Origin: Roseococcus sp. SDR
GTDB taxonomy: Bacteria; Pseudomonadota; Alphaproteobacteria; Acetobacterales; Acetobacteraceae
DNA length: 64,000 bases
Assembly (NCBI RefSeq): GCF_019083995.1
Contig: NZ_JAHRCU010000006.1
Coordinates: forward strand, 184,708-248,707
Direction: 5' to 3'
Shown here: one piece after another, positions 60,095-64,000 of the stretch
How the letters are laid out: each line of letters begins with the position of its first letter
Position numbering within the stretch: the stretch's first letter is position 1
The notes under the pieces: generated by a model
The model's database searches: none
What the model was told of the DNA's origin: nothing
What the model saw: only the letters and a program-made list of their open reading frames with translations
Position numbers and translations under genes: made by a program

Positions 60095-61198
60095 ATGCTG
60101 GACGTCGCGCCCACCGCCCTCGGCCATCGCCTCGACATGGACGGGGTGCGGGTGCGCTATGGCCAGACGCTGGCCGTGCGCGACGTGACGCTGAGCGTGG
60201 CGCCGGGCGAAATCCTCGCCCTGCTCGGCCCCTCCGGCTGCGGCAAGACCACGCTGCTGCGCACCGTCGCCGGCTTCATCCAGGCCGAGGCGGGGCGCGT
60301 GCTGGTGGATGGCGCGCCGATTGATCGCCTGCCGCCGGGCAAGCGCGGGGTGGGCATCGTCTTCCAATCCTATGCGCTGTTCCCGCACATGACGGCGGCG
60401 CAGAACGTGGCCTATGGCCTCGAAGCGCGCGGCCTGCCCAAGGCCGAGATCATCCGCAAGGTCGAGGCGGCGCTCGCCGCCGTGCGCATGGAGGGCTTCG
60501 CCGCGCGCAAGCCCACGGCGCTGTCGGGCGGGCAGCAGCAGCGCGTGGCGCTGGCCCGCGCGCTGGCGATCGAGCCCGCCATCCTGCTGCTGGACGAACC
60601 CTTCGCCGCGCTGGACCGCTCGCTGCGGCTGGACCTGCAATTGGAGATCAAGCGCATCCAGCGCCGCTTCGGCGTGACCTGCGTGCTGGTGACCCATGAC
60701 CAGGATGAGGCGATGAGCATGGCCGACCGGATGGCGGTGATGCGCGCCGGCCATGTCGAGCAGGTGGGCCCGCCGACCGAGCTCTATGACACGCCCGCCA
60801 CCGCCTTCGTCGCCGGCTTTGTCGGCACCACCAACCGGCTGCATGGCCGCGTCGAGGCGCGCGACGGCATGGGTTATGCCGTGCGGCTGGATGCGGGTGC
60901 GACCGTCATGGTGGAGAGCCCGCGCGGCTTCGCGATCGGCGACCGCGTGATGCTCTGCGCCCGGCCCGAGCAGCTCACTCTGCGCGCCGCCGAGAACGAG
61001 GACCCCGCCACCTTCCCGGCGCGGCTGCGCCTCTCGCTCCCGCTCGGCCCCGCGCTGATCCACGACCTGGAGGCCGGCTCGGCCGAGGTGAAGATCCAAC
61101 AGCCGCGCCAGGGCACGCCGCCGCCGCCTGGCCCCGTCCGCATCGCCATCCTGCCCGGCGCCAAGCCGAGCCTGTTCCCCGAGGGAGATTCCGCATGA
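60095..61198 (+). CDS. Polyamine-type ABC transporter ATP-binding protein (PotA-like)
   Basis: A 367-residue ATPase with Walker A LLGPSGCGKTTLLR, Q-loop FQSYALFPHMTA, signature LSGGQQQRVALARA and Walker B ILLLDEPFAALD. Residues after about 250 form a TOBE-type regulatory domain (VGTTNRLHGRV, CARPEQLTLRAAEN). This is the PotA/PotG/CysA-like architecture. ATG 60095 starts the conserved region. Its stop overlaps the next gene (ATGA). Substrate unknown beyond the general spermidine/putrescine-like family. Confidence 0.88.
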   Translation: MLDVAPTALGHRLDMDGVRVRYGQTLAVRDVTLSVAPGEILALLGPSGCGKTTLLRTVAGFIQAEAGRVLVDGAPIDRLPPGKRGVGIVFQSYALFPHMTAAQNVAYGLEARGLPKAEIIRKVEAALAAVRMEGFAARKPTALSGGQQQRVALARALAIEPAILLLDEPFAALDRSLRLDLQLEIKRIQRRFGVTCVLVTHDQDEAMSMADRMAVMRAGHVEQVGPPTELYDTPATAFVAGFVGTTNRLHGRVEARDGMGYAVRLDAGATVMVESPRGFAIGDRVMLCARPEQLTLRAAENEDPATFPARLRLSLPLGPALIHDLEAGSAEVKIQQPRQGTPPPPGPVRIAILPGAKPSLFPEGDSA

Positions 61199-62208
61199 GC
61201 CTCATTCAACGCCGCGGCCTGCTCGCCGCCGGCCTCGCCTTGCCCGCCCTGGGCGCCCGCGCGCAGGCCACGCAGATGACGGCCGCCGTCTATCCCGGCG
61301 GCTGGGATGAAGCGCTGCGCGCCGTGCTGGCCCCGCGCCTGCTGCAGCAGCACAATGTCACCGTCGCCTTCGACCCGCTCTTCGCGGTGGACCAGATCGC
61401 CAAGGCGCGCGCCGCGCGCGGCACGCCGCCCTTCGACGTCTTCGTGCTCGACCCCGGCCCCCGCGTCAGCGGCATGGATCTCGGCCTGTTTGAAACCTTC
61501 GACCCCGCGCGCCTGCCCAGCCGCGGCGTGCTGCCCGCCGGCTATGCCGACAATGTGGGGGCCGCCGTCGCCGCCCAGGTGGTGGGCATCGCCTACAACC
61601 CGCAGAAGGTGCCCAAGCCCGCCGGCTGGCGCGACCTCTTCCGCCCGGAATACGCGAGCAAGCTCGGCCTCACCGGCTTCGGCACCACCTTCGGCACCAT
61701 CTCGCTGATCGAGATGGCGAAGGCACTGGGCGGCTCCGAGACCAACATGGACCCGCTCTTTGCCGAGCTGCGGCGCATCCGCCCCTCCGTCGCCGCCGTG
61801 GCGCAGCCGGCCGCCATGCCGGGCCTGTTCCAGCAGGGGCAGATCGACGTGATGTACACCAACACCTACACGGTGACGCTGCTGCGCTCGCGCGGCGTGC
61901 CCATCGCCTTCGCGGTGCCGGAGAGCGGCGCGGCCGCCTTCGTGACCACCATGCACATCGCGAAGAACAGCCGGAACATCGCCGCCGCCTACCAGTATAT
62001 CGACGCGATGATCAGCACGCCGGTGCAGACGGCCCTCTCGCTCGATCCCTATTTCTTCGTCCCCGTGAACAAGGAGGTGACGCCCGGCGCCGATGTGCCG
62101 ATGCGCTCCATCAGCGAGATCACGAATTTCGTGACGCATGACTGGACGCGCATCAACCCGCTGCGCGCCGGCTGGATCAGCCGCTTCAACCGCGAGATGG
62201 CGGGGTGA
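61195..62208 (+). CDS. Polyamine-type ABC transporter solute-binding protein (PotD-like)
   Basis: A 337-residue periplasmic binding protein of extracellular solute-binding family 1/PotD type. The signal peptide contains a twin-Arg-like QRRGLLAAG and ends near GARAQA. The body has FDVFVLDPGPRVSGMDLGL, AAQVVGIAYNPQKVPKPAGW, and IAAAYQYIDAMISTPVQTAL. It overlaps both neighbours (ATGA and GTGA), so the four-gene transporter is one operon. Ligand unknown. Confidence 0.87.
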   Translation: MSLIQRRGLLAAGLALPALGARAQATQMTAAVYPGGWDEALRAVLAPRLLQQHNVTVAFDPLFAVDQIAKARAARGTPPFDVFVLDPGPRVSGMDLGLFETFDPARLPSRGVLPAGYADNVGAAVAAQVVGIAYNPQKVPKPAGWRDLFRPEYASKLGLTGFGTTFGTISLIEMAKALGGSETNMDPLFAELRRIRPSVAAVAQPAAMPGLFQQGQIDVMYTNTYTVTLLRSRGVPIAFAVPESGAAAFVTTMHIAKNSRNIAAAYQYIDAMISTPVQTALSLDPYFFVPVNKEVTPGADVPMRSISEITNFVTHDWTRINPLRAGWISRFNREMAG

Positions 62209-63035
62209 ACGGGCCGGGCGTCTGGCGGCTGGCCCTGCCGCTGGGCCTGGCCCAGTTGATGTTCTTCGCGGCCCCGCTGCTCATCCTGCTCGGCACCTCG
62301 CTGGCGACGGATGAGCATCTGCGCGAGGGCAGCCTGCGCGCCTGGCGCGAGGTGCTGGGCGACAGCTTCCACATCCAATCCGTGGTGAACACGCTGCGGC
62401 TGGGCGCGCTGACCGTGCTGGCGACGCTGCTGCTGGCCGTGCCGCTGGCGCTGGTGCATATGGCGGCGGGGCCGCGGCTGAAGCGCGCGATCCTGATCGC
62501 CGCCGTGCTGCCGCTGCTCACTTCCGTCGTGGTCCGCACCTTCTCCTGGATCGTGATCCTGGGGCGAGAGGGCGTGATCAATTCCACGCTGATCGCCACC
62601 GGGTTGTCCGCCACGCCGGTGGCGCTGCTGCAGACCGAGCCGGGGCTGATCCTGGCGCTGACGCAGATCGAGATGCCGCTGATGCTCCTGCCGCTGATCG
62701 CGGCCACGGCGCGGATTGATCCGTCGCTGCTGGATGCCTCCACCTCGCTCGGCGCCTCGCTCGCGCGCACGCTGTCGCGCGTGGTGCTGCCACTGGCGCT
62801 GCCCGGGCTGATCGCGGGCTCGACGCTCGTCTTCGCCAGCGCGGCCACGGCCTTCATCTCGCAATCCGTGATCGGCGGCGGGCGGCTGAACTACCTGCCG
62901 GCGCTGGTCTGGCAGCAGGCGATGGTGGTGTTCGACTGGCCGCTGGCCGCCGCCATGGCGCTGACGCTGATGGGCTCGGTGCTGATGGTGGTGGGGGCCT
63001 TGAACCTGCTGGGGCGGGGGGCGCGGCATGCCTAG
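62205..63035 (+). CDS. Polyamine-type ABC transporter permease 1 (PotB-like)
   Basis: A 276-residue permease with six hydrophobic helices. The EAA-type docking loop is at about residues 180-200 (DASTSLGASLARTLSRVVLP). Start GTG 62205 overlaps the binding-protein TGA. It pairs with the next permease to form the channel. Confidence 0.87.
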   Translation: MNGPGVWRLALPLGLAQLMFFAAPLLILLGTSLATDEHLREGSLRAWREVLGDSFHIQSVVNTLRLGALTVLATLLLAVPLALVHMAAGPRLKRAILIAAVLPLLTSVVVRTFSWIVILGREGVINSTLIATGLSATPVALLQTEPGLILALTQIEMPLMLLPLIAATARIDPSLLDASTSLGASLARTLSRVVLPLALPGLIAGSTLVFASAATAFISQSVIGGGRLNYLPALVWQQAMVVFDWPLAAAMALTLMGSVLMVVGALNLLGRGARHA

Positions 63036-63846
63036 GCTTTCGGGCGGCGACAAGCTGCTGGCGCTGGTGATCGCCCTGCTGGCGCTGATCGCGGTGCTGA
63101 TCCTGATCGGCCCGGTGCTGATCGTGCTGCTGACCTCCTTCACCACCTCGCAAGCGCTGAAATTCCCGCCGCCCGGCCTGACCTTGCGCTGGTATCAGGC
63201 GCTGTTCGACCCGGTGCGCTCGGCGCAGATCCATACCGCCGCCGGCAATAGCCTGATGGTGGCCGCACTCACCTCCATCGCCGCGACGGCGCTCGCCACC
63301 GGCGCGGCGCTGGCGCTGGCCCGCAGCCGCGCCGCCTGGGCCCGCTTCGCCGAGGGCGCCTTCATGGCGCCGCTGGTGCTGCCCGGCATCGCCTTCGGCC
63401 TGGCCGCGCTGATGTTCTTCTCCTGGCTGCACACGCCGCCCTCGCTTTGGCTGCTGGTAGCGGGGCACACGATGATCGCCGCTCCCTTCGCGCTGCGCAC
63501 CGTGGGTGCCAGTGCGGCCAGCCTCGACCCCGCCTTGCTGGAGAGCAGCGCCGTGCTCGGCGCCTCGCCCTGGCGCACCTTCCGCCGCGTGGTGCTGCCG
63601 CTCATCCTGCCGGGCGTGGCGGCGGGGGCCTTCCTGGCCTTCGTCTCCTCGCTCGACAATGTGCCGGTCTCGCTGTTTCTCTCCTCGGCGCAGACGGACA
63701 TGCTGCCCATCCGCCTCTGGGGGATGATGGAGACGGCGCTGGATGTGCGCGTCGCCGCCGCCTCCGGCGTGCTGGTGACGGCGGCGTTTGCGCTGCTGCT
63801 GGTGATGGATCGCGCGGTCGGGCTGACGCGGCGGATGAGCGGCTGA
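63028..63846 (+). CDS. Polyamine-type ABC transporter permease 2 (PotC-like)
   Basis: A 272-residue permease, the second membrane subunit, with the docking loop SSAVLGASPWRTFRRVVLPL near residue 175 and helices throughout. It overlaps the previous gene by 8 bp. It ends the operon; 31 bp further on a transposase fragment is read on the other strand. Confidence 0.87.
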   Translation: MPRLSGGDKLLALVIALLALIAVLILIGPVLIVLLTSFTTSQALKFPPPGLTLRWYQALFDPVRSAQIHTAAGNSLMVAALTSIAATALATGAALALARSRAAWARFAEGAFMAPLVLPGIAFGLAALMFFSWLHTPPSLWLLVAGHTMIAAPFALRTVGASAASLDPALLESSAVLGASPWRTFRRVVLPLILPGVAAGAFLAFVSSLDNVPVSLFLSSAQTDMLPIRLWGMMETALDVRVAAASGVLVTAAFALLLVMDRAVGLTRRMSG

Positions 63847-63877
63847 CCCACCACGAGCTGGGGTCTGGGGCCTCTGT

Positions 63878-64000
63878 TCAGACTGGGAAGATGTTTGACG
63901 GGTGTTCGGGGACATCCCTGACGGTTTTGAGGATGGCCTTAGGGCCTCTGGTGTCAATCCATCCGAGATCGAAACGCATGAAGTGCAGGCTCCAGACGCC
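63878..64000 (-). mobile_element. Transposase C-terminal fragment at the window edge
   Basis: The last 123 bases, read on the minus strand, give 40 residues ending FPV and a TGA stop. The start of this visible piece, VWSLHFMRFDLGWIDTRG, resembles the C-terminal end of DDE-type transposases of alphaproteobacterial insertion sequences. The region is less GC-rich than the rest. The gene continues past the window, so its completeness and family cannot be judged. Confidence 0.45.

Overview
The window is about 71% GC, almost fully coding, and has strong GC3 bias. It reads as chromosome of an alphaproteobacterium, most likely Acetobacteraceae (Roseomonas-like). The main reasons are the many solitary Bug/TctC periplasmic binding proteins, an AddAB recombination pair in a TsaE-AmgK-MurU-AddB-AddA-TrxA run, a GlyA-NrdR-RibD-RibE-RibB-RibH-NusB run, a ChpT-type phosphotransferase with DUF3553, and a PQQ-type sorbosone dehydrogenase with its cytochrome c. 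The taxonomic call is inference from gene content. I see no rRNA, tRNA or CRISPR. The only mobile-element trace is a transposase C-terminus at the right edge.

Layout. 1-0.8 kb: end of an amino-acid ABC transporter (two permeases). 0.9-5.9 kb: sorbosone dehydrogenase and cytochrome c, S49 protease, CoA-binding protein, DUF2076 protein, LysR regulator. 5.9-13.4 kb (minus): LLM flavin monooxygenase, then a che cluster read chpT-cheA-cheW-cheY-cheB-cheR, with a hybrid CheA carrying its own receiver. 13.6-21.7 kb: DUF3553, TauE/SafE permease, lipocalin, deacetylase, CydDC exporter, OmpA-like lipoprotein, RecQ. 21.8-28.5 kb: Bug proteins, DUF4239 membrane protein, a solitary GlcF, TPR protein, Ada, dienelactone-hydrolase-like lipoprotein. 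28.5-34.8 kb: RpiB, GlyA, NrdR, riboflavin genes and NusB, tightly overlapped. 34.8-39.6 kb: a 1585-residue GH5 glycoside hydrolase with two CBM2-like and nine Calx-beta domains. 39.8-50.7 kb: a DUF938 methyltransferase with a repeat-expanded N-terminus, a ferredoxin-NADP reductase-like enzyme, then cell-wall salvage (AmgK, MurU), AddBA and thioredoxin. 50.8-56.9 kb: VOC protein, three more Bug proteins, a lipoprotein, and an NdvA-type ABC exporter. 57.2-64 kb: CBS protein, small HicA-like protein, two convergent PuuE-type deacetylases, a polyamine-type ABC transporter (ATPase, binding protein, two permeases), and the transposase remnant.

The least ordinary features are non-coding or repetitive. 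A dispersed three-hairpin intergenic element occurs six times, three of them in tandem. A ~50-bp element begins at a TAG stop codon in two unrelated genes. A 4 x 51 bp in-frame tandem repeat extends the DUF938 protein. The Calx-beta array lies in a large cellulase-like protein with no visible signal peptide. I found no convincing wholly new multi-gene system; the rest is largely housekeeping and transport.
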